This document shows, one piece after another, positions 7,923 to 15,609 of a stretch of DNA of 37,362 nt. The DNA lies in the NCBI RefSeq assembly GCF_016862315.1, contig NZ_BOMS01000181.1:1-37362 (forward strand). The letters run 5' to 3'. The DNA comes from Actinoplanes palleronii (GTDB taxonomy: Bacteria > Actinomycetota > Actinomycetes > Mycobacteriales > Micromonosporaceae). Position 1 is the first letter of the stretch. Every line of letters begins with the position of its first letter. The translations under genes and the position numbers were made by a program. The notes beneath the pieces are model-generated. The model did not search any database. It had not been told where the DNA came from and saw nothing but the letters and a program-made list of their open reading frames with translations.

Positions 7923-8792
7923 TCATCTTGACGCCTTCTCCGCGTGGGCCTGCAACCAGGCCAGCAGTTCCGGCCAGACCGTGTCCCGCACCGAGCGGCG
8001 CAGCAGCCCGTGATGCCCGATCATCGGCACCCCGGCACCGGCCGGCGTGTACGTCCGCCGCTCCACGACCGCCCCGGTCAGGTGCACGGTCAGCGCGTCC
8101 ATCTGGCCGGGCGTGGACCACGGGTCGTCCGAGGTGCCGACCGCCAGCACCGGCCCGGTGACGGTGGCGGTCCGTTCCCGCGCGCGCATCGACGGGTCGT
8201 CGAAGAAGTAGTTGCCGAGCCGCGCCCAGCGACCCCACTCGGCCATCGCGGCAGCCGGCAGGTCCTCGCCGAGCCCCAGCCGGCGGGCCGGGACATAGCC
8301 GAGCAGCCGCCCGGACGCCGGGCCGAGGACGTGCAGCATGAGCCGCACCCGCACCCGTTCGGCGAACGAATCGATGGCGCGCACCGCGGCCAGGTGCGAC
8401 GCGACGATCACCGAGGCGGCCGGCTGCCCCGCCGCGCCGAGCGCGATGACGTGCCCGCCGAGGCTGTGCCCGAGGGCGAGCCGGGGCAGGCCGGGGAACC
8501 GCTCGGCGGCCCAGGCCGCCACGGCCGGGGCGTCGGCGCTGATCCAGTCGCGCATGCCCAGGTCACGGTGGTCGCGCGGGTGACCGGACCGGCCGGTGCC
8601 GCGGTAGTCGTAGGTGACCGTGGCGATCCCGTGCTCGGCGAGGTAGCCGGCGAAGGACGCGTAGAAGCCCTGCGGGGTGGCGGTCGCCGAGTGTACGACC
8701 AGGACGGCGACCGGCGTCTCGGGCGGGAACAGGGTGGCCGTGACGGCGCCACCGGTCGCGACCGGGATCCGTACCGTCTCACTATTTCGCAT
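7923..8792 (-). CDS. Alpha/beta-fold hydrolase
   Basis: A 289-residue serine hydrolase. The nucleophile elbow is GHSLGG with Ser110, the oxyanion strand is VLVVHSATATPQGFY, and the catalytic histidine is likely in PMIGHHGLLR near residue 267. YDYRGTGRSG (about 61-70) is the usual second loop. No signal peptide or helix is seen, so it is cytoplasmic. It heads the operon with marR. The ATG at 8792 has no ribosome site, but a TATCTT -10 box ends 7 bases before it, suggesting a leaderless transcript. The start codon lies inside an 18-bp palindrome. MarR-linked hydrolases often act on the inducing compound, but substrate is not known here. Confidence 0.88.
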   Translation of the reverse strand: MRNSETVRIPVATGGAVTATLFPPETPVAVLVVHSATATPQGFYASFAGYLAEHGIATVTYDYRGTGRSGHPRDHRDLGMRDWISADAPAVAAWAAERFPGLPRLALGHSLGGHVIALGAAGQPAASVIVASHLAAVRAIDSFAERVRVRLMLHVLGPASGRLLGYVPARRLGLGEDLPAAAMAEWGRWARLGNYFFDDPSMRARERTATVTGPVLAVGTSDDPWSTPGQMDALTVHLTGAVVERRTYTPAGAGVPMIGHHGLLRRSVRDTVWPELLAWLQAHAEKASR

Positions 8793-8805
8793 GCGAAATA
8801 AGATA
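8783..8805. promoter_or_regulatory. 18-bp perfect palindrome with overlapping divergent -10 boxes
   Basis: TATTTCGCATGCGAAATA (8783-8800) is perfectly self-complementary. On the minus strand the hydrolase ATG starts at its centre, and TATCTT (8805-8800) lies 7 bases before that ATG, the spacing of a leaderless promoter. On the plus strand TAAGAT (8799-8804) is a -10-like box about 26 bases before the GTG of the EEP gene. A repressor bound here would block both genes at once. The size and symmetry suit a MarR dimer, and a marR gene is in the operon it would control. The link is inferred. Confidence 0.65.
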
Positions 8806-8829
8806 GCGGACGACTGAAAGGATCACCCA

Positions 8830-9729
8830 GTGCCGATCCTGTGCGTTGCGCTACTGGCCGCCGTGATCATCGGGTTCCCCGGGCTGGTGCCGAACGCGAT
8901 CGGCAACCTGGGCAGCCTGATCGAGACGTTCCTGCCGTGGTCGGTCCTGCTCGTGCCGCTGCTGCTCGTGATCGCCGGGTGGCGGCGGTCCCGGCTCGGC
9001 GCCCTCGGCACGCTGCTGCCGCTCGCGGTCTGGCTGGTCCAGTTCGGCGGGCACCTGCTGCCCCGGGACACCGGGACGCCGGAGCTGACCGTGGTCCAGC
9101 ACAACGTCAGCGACGAGAACCCGGACCCGGCCGCGACCGCCCGCGCGCTGCTGGCCGCCGGACCCGACCTGGTCGGGCTGGAGGAGGTGCTGCCCGAGGC
9201 GGTGCCGGCGTACGCGAGCGTGCTGGACCCGGCGCTGCCGTTCCACACCGTGCAGGGCACCGTGGCGCTCTGGTCGCGGTTCCCGCTGACCGAGGCGGCG
9301 CCGGTGGACATCCGCCCGCACGACCTGGGCGCGGACTGGAACCGTGGCCTGCGCGCCGTCGCCCGCGCTCCGCGGGGTGACATCGCGGTCTACGTCGCCC
9401 ACCTGCCGTCGGTGCGGCTCACCGCGGGCGGGCTCACCTCGGACCGCCGGGACGAGAGCGCCCGGCGCCTCGGCGCGCTGATCAGCGCCGACCCGGTGCC
9501 GCGACTGCTCGTGATCGGCGACCTGAACACCACCGCCGGCGACCGCGGGCTGCGCCCGATCAGCCGGTCGACGACCGCGCCGCCGGCCGATTTCGCCCTT
9601 ACCTGGCCGGCCGCCGCCCCGGTCGCCCGGATCGATCAGATCCTGGCCCGGTCGATGACGGTGACCCGGCTGCGCGCCCTGCCCCGGACGGCGAGCGACC
9701 ATCGGCCGCTCGCCGCCGGGATCGGGTGA
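8830..9729 (+). CDS. Membrane-anchored endonuclease/exonuclease/phosphatase-fold protein
   Basis: A 299-residue protein with two parts. Residues 1-75 hold three hydrophobic segments (about 3-19, 37-49, 57-72). Residues 84-299 form a DNase I-like EEP domain: QHNVSDEN, Glu118/Glu119 in GLEEV, GDLNTT (Asp231, Asn233), IDQI (Asp269) and the terminal SDHRPL with Asp290 and His291. These are the metal and catalytic residues of the fold. The domain most likely faces outside the membrane, where relatives hydrolyse phosphodiester bonds of nucleic acids or lipids. The GTG at 8830 has AAGGA 7 bases before it. It is divergent from the hydrolase-marR operon and shares its palindromic control region. It ends 4 bp before the convergent gene's stop. 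Confidence 0.88.
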   Translation: MPILCVALLAAVIIGFPGLVPNAIGNLGSLIETFLPWSVLLVPLLLVIAGWRRSRLGALGTLLPLAVWLVQFGGHLLPRDTGTPELTVVQHNVSDENPDPAATARALLAAGPDLVGLEEVLPEAVPAYASVLDPALPFHTVQGTVALWSRFPLTEAAPVDIRPHDLGADWNRGLRAVARAPRGDIAVYVAHLPSVRLTAGGLTSDRRDESARRLGALISADPVPRLLVIGDLNTTAGDRGLRPISRSTTAPPADFALTWPAAAPVARIDQILARSMTVTRLRALPRTASDHRPLAAGIG

Positions 9730-9733
9730 CGCC

Positions 9734-10567
9734 TCAGTACTGCGCGGGCGGCGGGGTCGCCTGCGCCTTCTTCTGCTGGAGCGCGATCAGCACCGTCGCG
9801 GCCAGACCGGCGATCGCGGCGATGACCAGCAGCCAGAGGCCGAAGCCGATGCTGACCTTGATCGAGGAGCTGAACGCCTTGCCGAGGCCGAACGGGTCGT
9901 CCTGGCCGCCGAACGCGTCCTTCAGCTTGTTGGCCGCCGACTGCACGTCGATGATCTGGTAGATCGCGATCAGCAGGAGCAGGCCGGAGACGCCGACGCC
10001 GGCCCACGGGGCGTAGGACGGCAGCGCCGGCTTGCCTCGCAGCGTGATGGCCGCGTAGGCGACCAGCGCGAGACCGAGCAGCAGGGTGAAGAACCCCGCC
10101 GAGCCGTCCATGCCGGACGCCGTCTGGGTGCCGGTGATCGGCGCGGTGACCGACGCCCACGGCATGAACGACGCCAGGAACGCGATGACACCGGCGCCCA
10201 GCACGGTCCAGGTCAGGGCCGGCTTGACCGGAGCGGCGGCCGGACCGGCGCCGAAGCCGGTGAAGCCGGGCTGGGGCTGACCGTAGCCCGGCTGGGGCTG
10301 ACCGTAGCCCTGCGGCGGCTGACCGTAACCGGGCTGGGGCTGACCGAAGCCCTGCTGCGGCGGCGGGCCGTAACCCGGCTGGGGCTGACCGAAGCCCTGC
10401 TGCGGCGGCTGACCATAACCGGGCTGGCCCGGCTGCGGCTGGCCGTAACCCGGCTGGGGCTGGCCGTACGCGGGGCCGCCGGAGCCGGGGGCCGGGGAAC
10501 CCGGGGCCGGAGGAACGGGACCGCCGTACGGGTGCTGCTCCGGCGGCGGGTTGTGGTCCTGGGTCAT
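9734..10567 (-). CDS. Four-helix membrane protein with Gly/Tyr/Gln/Pro-rich N-terminal tail
   Basis: A 277-residue protein. Residues 1 to about 105 are a cytoplasmic-type disordered tail built of repeats of the form GYGQPQP and GFGQPQP. After that come four hydrophobic segments: ALTWTVLGAGVIAFLASFM, FFTLLLGLALVAYAAITL, APWAGVGVSGLLLLIAIY and IGFGLWLLVIAAIAGLAATVL. A hydrophilic stretch (DVQSAANKLKDAFGGQDDPFGLGK) separates helices 3 and 4. The plan matches actinobacterial proteins with the DUF5336-like domain (mycobacterial 34-kDa antigen type); that assignment is from layout only. The ATG at 10567 has GAGGAG upstream. It stands alone, convergent to the EEP gene. Function unknown. Confidence 0.8.
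   Translation of the reverse strand: MTQDHNPPPEQHPYGGPVPPAPGSPAPGSGGPAYGQPQPGYGQPQPGQPGYGQPPQQGFGQPQPGYGPPPQQGFGQPQPGYGQPPQGYGQPQPGYGQPQPGFTGFGAGPAAAPVKPALTWTVLGAGVIAFLASFMPWASVTAPITGTQTASGMDGSAGFFTLLLGLALVAYAAITLRGKPALPSYAPWAGVGVSGLLLLIAIYQIIDVQSAANKLKDAFGGQDDPFGLGKAFSSSIKVSIGFGLWLLVIAAIAGLAATVLIALQQKKAQATPPPAQY
10258..10480 (-). repeat. Coding tandem repeat for Gly-Tyr/Phe-Gly-Gln-Pro units
   Basis: Within the 5' part of the membrane-protein gene, short in-frame units of 12-24 bases built on ggctggggctgaccgta and close variants recur about ten times. They encode [YF]GQPQPG and [YF]GQPPQQG. The units vary in length and alternate Tyr and Phe, as expected from slippage followed by drift. Copy number is likely to differ between strains. 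Confidence 0.75.
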
Positions 10568-10810
10568 GACGCGCTCTCCTCGGTTATCTGCAGCCCGGGG
10601 CGCCGGATGGCGGAACGGACCTCAAGAACCAGCAATGTAGGACATGGTCGCTCACCGCGACCACCCGCTGTACCGACGATCACGGTCTATCCGGTTGTCC
10701 ATGTCCGGCCTGGCAGTCGCCCTTGAGCAGCGCGAGCACGCTGTCACGGTATCGGCAGCCGGCTATGAAGGGCCATGCGGATGTCACCGGGAGGCGGTAA
10801 GCCGACAGAA

Positions 10811-10840
10811 AAGTGCGGGCGCCCACCGGCGCCCGCACTT
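10811..10840 (-). terminator. Rho-independent terminator of the sugar operon
   Basis: Perfect 13-bp arms (AAGTGCGGGCGCC, 10811-10823, and its complement 10828-10840) around a 4-base loop. On the minus strand the stem is followed by TTTTCTG. It lies 12 bases past the GH2 stop codon and so ends the whole minus-strand sugar operon. The remaining gap to the membrane-protein gene (10568-10810) contains that gene's promoter region and nothing else I can identify. Confidence 0.85.
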
Positions 10841-10852
10841 CTCACCCCTCGA

Positions 10853-13633
10853 TCAGGCCCAGCCGGTCACCACGTTCCAGCTCGCGTCGGCGGAGAGCGT
10901 CTGCGGCCGGTCCCAGCTCGAGCCGGTGCCCGCCGCGGTCCAGGCCTGCGAGTCGAAGTGCCGCAGGAACCGGCCCGGGAAGTTGATCGACTCGAAGGTC
11001 ACCCCGACGCCGCCCAGCCCGGGGCGGGCGCAGAAGGTGGCGTCCGCCGCGAACAGCGCCGAGGCGTCGTTCGCCGCCAGCCGGATCCGGTTGTCGGCGT
11101 GCCGCAGGAACCGGCCCGGGTAGTTGACCGACTCGAACGAGTAGCAGGACGAGTCGGACAGCCCGTGCCGCAGGGTGAAGGTGGCGTCCTGCTTCAGCAG
11201 CGCGGCGCTGCCCGCGTTGACCGACTCGGTCCAGCCCAGGTCACTGGCGTGCCGCAGGTACCGGTCGGTGTATCCCCACGTGGTGACCTGCAGCGAGCGC
11301 CGCACGTCGTACCCGAGGAGCACCGAACTGCGCCACTGCGCCGGGTTGGCGACGTTCCAGGTGGCGTCGGCGGCGAAGCCCGCCGTGCCGTCGTTCGCGG
11401 CCAGGTAGACCAGCTCCGAGGCGTGCCGCAGGAACGAGCCCGGGACGTTGTACGACTCGAACGACACCCCACCGGCGGCCAGCCCGGCCCGTGTGCACCA
11501 GGTGGCGTCGGCCCGGAACGTCCCGCCGGTGTCCGCGTCGATCCGCGCCCGCCCGGACGCGTGCCGCAGGTACTTGCCCGGGTTGTTCACCGACTCGAAC
11601 GAGTAGCAGCGCGGGTCGGCGAGCCCGGCCACGGTACGGAACGACGCGTCCTGCCGCGCGGTGTCCCCGCTGATCACGTCGGTCCGGGCGAGCGAGTCGG
11701 CATGCCGCAGGTACCGGTTGGTGTAGCCGGCCGTGGTCACCTGGAACGACCGGGTGTGCCCGAGGGTGAGCGGCACGACGGCGTTCTGGTTCTTCGACGC
11801 GTTGATCAGGTTGGTCAGTGCGGTGCGCACCTGGCCGGTGTCCACCTTCTGGACCTGCCGGTCGTACGTGTAGAGGCCGTTGTACTCGCCCTCCACGTCG
11901 GTGATCTCGGTGTAGACGAAGCCGGACAGGCCCCGCGTGGTCATCAGCCGTTCGCTGTCCCGGATCATCCCGGTGAACCGGTCGGTGAGCTGTGCCGGGC
12001 TGGACATCTGCTCGTACGCGAAGTACTGCCCGTTCGGGCTGTACTCGTGGCCGGGTGTGCGCAGCCCCAGCCCGCCGAACTCGCCCAGGATCGACACCCG
12101 GGTCGCGGACGGCAGCGGCGCCTCCGGGCCGGTGTACATGTGCCAGTCGATGATGTCGCCGGTGCCCGGGTCACCCTTCGACGCGCAGCAGTTGAAGCCA
12201 CTGTGCGGGTTCATCAGCCGGGTCGGGTCGTACGCCTTCAGGTCCCGGGTGATCCGCTGGGTGTCGGCCAGGTTCCACTCGCCCCAGCCCTCGTTGAACG
12301 GCACGTAGGTGATCACCGCCGGGCTGAACCGGTGCTCGTCGATGATCTCGCGGGCCTCGGACTCGTACTCGGCGATCTGCGCCGCGGTCTTGGTGGCGTC
12401 CCCGCCGGACGGGATGTCCTGCCAGACCAGCAGGCCGAGCCGGTCAGCCCAGTAGTACCAGCGGGCGGGCTCCACCTTGATGTGCTTGCGGACCATGTTG
12501 AAGCCCAGGTCCTTGTGCTTCTGGATGTCCGAGGCCAGCGCCGCGTCGGTGGGCGCGGTGTAGAGGCCGTCCGGCCAGAAGCCCTGGTCGAGGGTGCCGG
12601 CCTGGAAGACGAACTCGCCGTTCAGGGTGGGCCGCAGCACGCCGTTGACCATCTTGGTGCCGACCTCGCGCATGCCGAAGTAGTTCACCACCTGGTCGAC
12701 GGTGGCCCCGCTGGAGTCCCGCAGCGAGACCCGCAGGTTGTAGAGGTAGGGGTCGTCCGGCGACCAGAGCCGGGTGTTCGGCACCGGGACGGTGAACTCG
12801 GTGGCGCCACTGGTCGTGGTCCCCACCACCGTGCTGCCGGAGAGAGCCTCGGCGACCACACTTGACGCAGTCCCCCGGGTGAACACCTTCACGCGGATGT
12901 TCTTGGCAGCGAGGTTGGGATAGATGTCGACCGAGTAGATCGAGGTGGTAGCGGTCGGCTCCAGCCACACGGTCTGCCAGATGCCCGAGGTGGGTGTGTA
13001 GAAGATGCCGCTCGGGTTGTTGGTCTGCTTGCCGGACGGCTGTTCCTCGCCGCGGCCGTCGGTCGGGTCGTACACCCGGACGACGATCTCGTTGGCGCCG
13101 GCGGTCAGCTGCGGGGTGATGTCCACCTCGAACCGGTCGTAGCCGCCCTTGTGCGTGGTCACCTGGGTGCCGTTGACCCAGACCGTGGACTCGTAGTCGA
13201 CCGCGCCGAAGTGCAGCTGCACCCGCCGGCCGCTCCACGCCGCCGGGACGGTGAAGGTGCGGCGGTAGAACATCAGGTCACGGTTGTCGTTGCGCATGAT
13301 CCCGGAGAGGGCGGACTCCACCGGGTACGGCACGTTGATCCGCTCCGGCAGGGTCTGCCCGATCGGCGGCGCGGCGTTCCGGTTGACGTTGCCACTGCCG
13401 TCGGTGGCCGGGTTCAGGAACTGCCACTCGCCGTTGAGCGACTGCCAGTCCGGGCGGGTCATCTGCGGGCGGGGGTACTCGGGTAGCGGGTTGGTGGTGG
13501 AGACCTGACTGGTCCACGGGGTGACCAGCGGCGGGGTCTTCGCCGGTGCGGCCGCTGCGGGTGCGCCGGTGACCGTGAGGCCACCGGCGACCAGCGCGAG
13601 AGCGGCCACCGTTCTGAGGACGAGGTGGCGCAT
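10853..13633 (-). CDS. Secreted GH2 glycoside hydrolase with two C-terminal AbfB (CBM42-type) domains
   Basis: A 926-residue exported enzyme. The signal peptide ends around APAAAAPA (25-31). Residues 60-300 form the GH2 sugar-binding and beta-sandwich domains (WQSLNGEWQF, YRRTFTVP), and about 320-600 the TIM barrel. The acid/base is Glu448 in PFNEGWGEWN and the nucleophile is probably Glu518 in ILGEFGG. Residues 625-765 and 775-925 are two AbfB domains with repeated YLRHA / FLRHA and Asp-Ala-(Thr/Ser)-(Trp/Phe) signatures; AbfB domains bind arabinofuranose side chains. GH2 contains beta-galactosidases, glucuronidases and mannosidases, and some members act on furanosides. It is the last gene of the transporter operon (33 bp after the permease, AAGGAG site), so its product is likely taken up by that transporter. 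Exact substrate inferred, not proven. Confidence 0.92.
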   Translation of the reverse strand: MRHLVLRTVAALALVAGGLTVTGAPAAAAPAKTPPLVTPWTSQVSTTNPLPEYPRPQMTRPDWQSLNGEWQFLNPATDGSGNVNRNAAPPIGQTLPERINVPYPVESALSGIMRNDNRDLMFYRRTFTVPAAWSGRRVQLHFGAVDYESTVWVNGTQVTTHKGGYDRFEVDITPQLTAGANEIVVRVYDPTDGRGEEQPSGKQTNNPSGIFYTPTSGIWQTVWLEPTATTSIYSVDIYPNLAAKNIRVKVFTRGTASSVVAEALSGSTVVGTTTSGATEFTVPVPNTRLWSPDDPYLYNLRVSLRDSSGATVDQVVNYFGMREVGTKMVNGVLRPTLNGEFVFQAGTLDQGFWPDGLYTAPTDAALASDIQKHKDLGFNMVRKHIKVEPARWYYWADRLGLLVWQDIPSGGDATKTAAQIAEYESEAREIIDEHRFSPAVITYVPFNEGWGEWNLADTQRITRDLKAYDPTRLMNPHSGFNCCASKGDPGTGDIIDWHMYTGPEAPLPSATRVSILGEFGGLGLRTPGHEYSPNGQYFAYEQMSSPAQLTDRFTGMIRDSERLMTTRGLSGFVYTEITDVEGEYNGLYTYDRQVQKVDTGQVRTALTNLINASKNQNAVVPLTLGHTRSFQVTTAGYTNRYLRHADSLARTDVISGDTARQDASFRTVAGLADPRCYSFESVNNPGKYLRHASGRARIDADTGGTFRADATWCTRAGLAAGGVSFESYNVPGSFLRHASELVYLAANDGTAGFAADATWNVANPAQWRSSVLLGYDVRRSLQVTTWGYTDRYLRHASDLGWTESVNAGSAALLKQDATFTLRHGLSDSSCYSFESVNYPGRFLRHADNRIRLAANDASALFAADATFCARPGLGGVGVTFESINFPGRFLRHFDSQAWTAAGTGSSWDRPQTLSADASWNVVTGWA

Positions 13634-13666
13634 CGAACTCCTTAGGGGGAGGCGGAGCGTCTTTCT

Positions 13667-14650
13667 TCAGGGGGATGGGGCGCGTCTGACCCGTACCACA
13701 TAGGTCTGGGCCACGACCACGGCGGCGAGGAAGCCGCCGCTGATCACCTGTTGCCAATTGCTGTTGACGTCGCCGACCTGGTTGATCAGGTTCTGGATCA
13801 CGCCGAGCAGCAACACTCCGGCGACCGTTCCGGCGATGGATCCGGAGCCGCCGGTGAGCAGGGTGCCGCCGATGACCACGGCGGCGATGGCGTCGAGTTC
13901 CATGCCGCTGCCGAGCACCGTGACGCCGGAGCCGAGCTTGGCCGCGTTGATCGCCCCGGCCAGGCCGGCCAGCAGCCCGGAGAGCAGGTAGACACCGATC
14001 TTGATCCGGCGGACCGGCAGGCCCATCAGCGCGGCGGCGTCCTCGCTGCCGCCGATCGCGTTCACCGCGTGGCCGAACCGGGTCCGGTTCAGCACCACGA
14101 TGCCCGCACCGACCAGCCCGGCCGCCAGCCACACCTGGTAGCCGACGCCGAACAGCGCACCGGTGCCCAGCTCGTGGAACGCGTCGCTGCGCACCAGGTA
14201 GGTGGTCGACCCCTGATCGCTGATGCTGCGCATCAGACCGCGCGCGCCGAGCAGTGCGGCGAGCGTGACGATGAAGGGCGCCATTCCGGTACGGGCGATG
14301 AGCACCCCGTTGAGCACCCCGATCGCCCCGCACAGCAGCAGCGGCGCGACCAGCGCGGCGAGCAGGCCGTACTGGGAGGCCCAGGCGGCCACCACGCCAC
14401 CGAGCACGTAGAGCGAGCCGACCGAGAGGTCGATCCCGCCCGTGATGATCACGAAGGTCATGCCGAGCGCGATCAGCATCGGCGGGGCCGCGGCGATCAG
14501 GATCGTCCCGGCGTTGTCCGCGCTGCGGAAGCCGGGGAACGTGGCCAGGCTGACCACCACCACGGTGACCAGCACCGCGAGCGCGCCCTGGCGCTGCACC
14601 GCGCCGGCCAGGCGGGACGGGCCGGCCGGAAGGGGAACGGACATCGTCAC
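13667..14650 (-). CDS. yjfF: CUT2 sugar ABC transporter permease (YjfF-like)
   Basis: A permease of about 325 residues with eight to ten hydrophobic segments and the family loop GIDLSVGSLYVLGG. It also has GTLLTGGSGSIAGTVAGVLLLGVIQNLINQ near the end, as in RbsC/YjfF proteins. It would form the channel together with the preceding permease. Two starts are possible: GTG at 14650, which overlaps the previous stop as GTGA and has AGGAGG 5 bases upstream, or ATG at 14644, 11 bases from the same site. I prefer the GTG. The frame is open far upstream, but that part merely lies across the other permease gene. The name follows the order of the YtfQRT-YjfF galactofuranose system. Confidence 0.88.
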   Translation of the reverse strand: MTMSVPLPAGPSRLAGAVQRQGALAVLVTVVVVSLATFPGFRSADNAGTILIAAAPPMLIALGMTFVIITGGIDLSVGSLYVLGGVVAAWASQYGLLAALVAPLLLCGAIGVLNGVLIARTGMAPFIVTLAALLGARGLMRSISDQGSTTYLVRSDAFHELGTGALFGVGYQVWLAAGLVGAGIVVLNRTRFGHAVNAIGGSEDAAALMGLPVRRIKIGVYLLSGLLAGLAGAINAAKLGSGVTVLGSGMELDAIAAVVIGGTLLTGGSGSIAGTVAGVLLLGVIQNLINQVGDVNSNWQQVISGGFLAAVVVAQTYVVRVRRAPSP

Positions 14651-15609
14651 CGGGTCCTCCTCTCCCGGGCCACGTACACCGCGACCAGGATGATCACGGC
14701 CTGGGCCATCTCGGTGGTGGACGGCGGGAGATCGTGTTTGATCATGGTGGCGACCACCAGTTGCATGAGCAGGGCGCCGGCCACGGTGCCGAGCACCCGG
14801 ACCCGGCCACCGGTGAGCGGGGTGCCGCCGACCACCACCGCGGTGATCGCGGACAGCTCGATCAGCAGGCCGACCGCCGAGGCGTCGCTGGACTGGATCC
14901 GGGACACCGAGAGCAGGCCGGCGATCGAGGCGAGCACCGCGCAGAGCACGTAGACCCCGATCAGCACCCGCTTCACCGGCAGACCGGCCAGCTCGGCGGC
15001 CGGCCGGTTGCCGCCGACCGCGAGCAGCCGCCGGCCGAACACGGTGCGCCGGACCACGAACGCGACCACCAGGACCAGCAGCGCGGCGATCCAGACCAGC
15101 ACCGGCACCCGGAGGAAGTCGCCGGAGCCCAGGTAGAGGAAGTCCTCGTTGCGGACGTCCTTGAGCTTGCCCTCGGAGATCACCACGGCCAGGCCGCGGC
15201 CGCCGACGAACAGCGCGAGGGTGGCCACGATCGGTTGCAGGCCGACCTTCGCCACCAGGATGCCGTTGATCAGCCCGATCGCGACGCCGGCCGCCAGCGA
15301 GGCGAGGATCGCGGCGACCACGCCGTACCCGAGGTAGAGCGGGATCAGTGCGGCGGCGAGCGCCATCACCGAGCCGACCGAGAGGTCGATGCCCTCGGTG
15401 CCGATCACCAGCGCCATGCCCAGCGCGACGATCACCACGGGCGCCGCCTGGATCAGCTGGATGCGCAGGTTGCTGAGGGTCAGGAAGTACGGCGTGAACA
15501 CGATGTTGTAGACGATCAGCAGCAGGATCGCCAGGTAGACGCCGCACCGGGGCAGGCCTTTGCGCAGCCGGCTCAGGTCGATGCCGGTCCGCAGGGCTTC
15601 GGTGGTCAT
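14647..15609 (-). CDS. ytfT: CUT2 sugar ABC transporter permease (YtfT-like)
   Basis: A 320-residue permease of the ribose/galactofuranose class. A short cytoplasmic start leads into the first helix (CGVYLAILLLIVYNIVF). The conserved ALGMALVIGTEGIDLSVGSVMALAAA loop follows at about 62-87, and GGTPLTGGRVRVLGTVAGALLMQLV lies near the end. About nine helices in all. The ATG at 15609 overlaps the ATPase stop as ATGA, so ATPase and permease are translationally coupled. Having two different permease genes is typical of YtfT plus YjfF, whereas ribose and xylose systems usually have a single permease. Sugar specificity rests on this gene layout and is inferred. Confidence 0.88.
   Translation of the reverse strand: MTTEALRTGIDLSRLRKGLPRCGVYLAILLLIVYNIVFTPYFLTLSNLRIQLIQAAPVVIVALGMALVIGTEGIDLSVGSVMALAAALIPLYLGYGVVAAILASLAAGVAIGLINGILVAKVGLQPIVATLALFVGGRGLAVVISEGKLKDVRNEDFLYLGSGDFLRVPVLVWIAALLVLVVAFVVRRTVFGRRLLAVGGNRPAAELAGLPVKRVLIGVYVLCAVLASIAGLLSVSRIQSSDASAVGLLIELSAITAVVVGGTPLTGGRVRVLGTVAGALLMQLVVATMIKHDLPPSTTEMAQAVIILVAVYVARERRTR

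Noticed and set aside
10853..11770. DNA tandem repeat in the GH2 3' part
   Set aside because: The similarity follows from two AbfB domains with internal threefold repeats at the protein level; it is not a separate DNA element.
10775..12865. Long plus-strand open frame (696 codons) within the GH2 gene
   Set aside because: It is antisense to the AbfB and barrel regions of a gene with clear catalytic motifs and has Arg/Pro/Val-Gly-rich composition typical of an opposite-strand shadow in high-G+C DNA.
14651..15547. Upstream extension of the second permease frame
   Set aside because: The extra part is read across the other permease gene in a different frame and is Arg/Gly/Pro-rich; the permease fold begins at about 14644.
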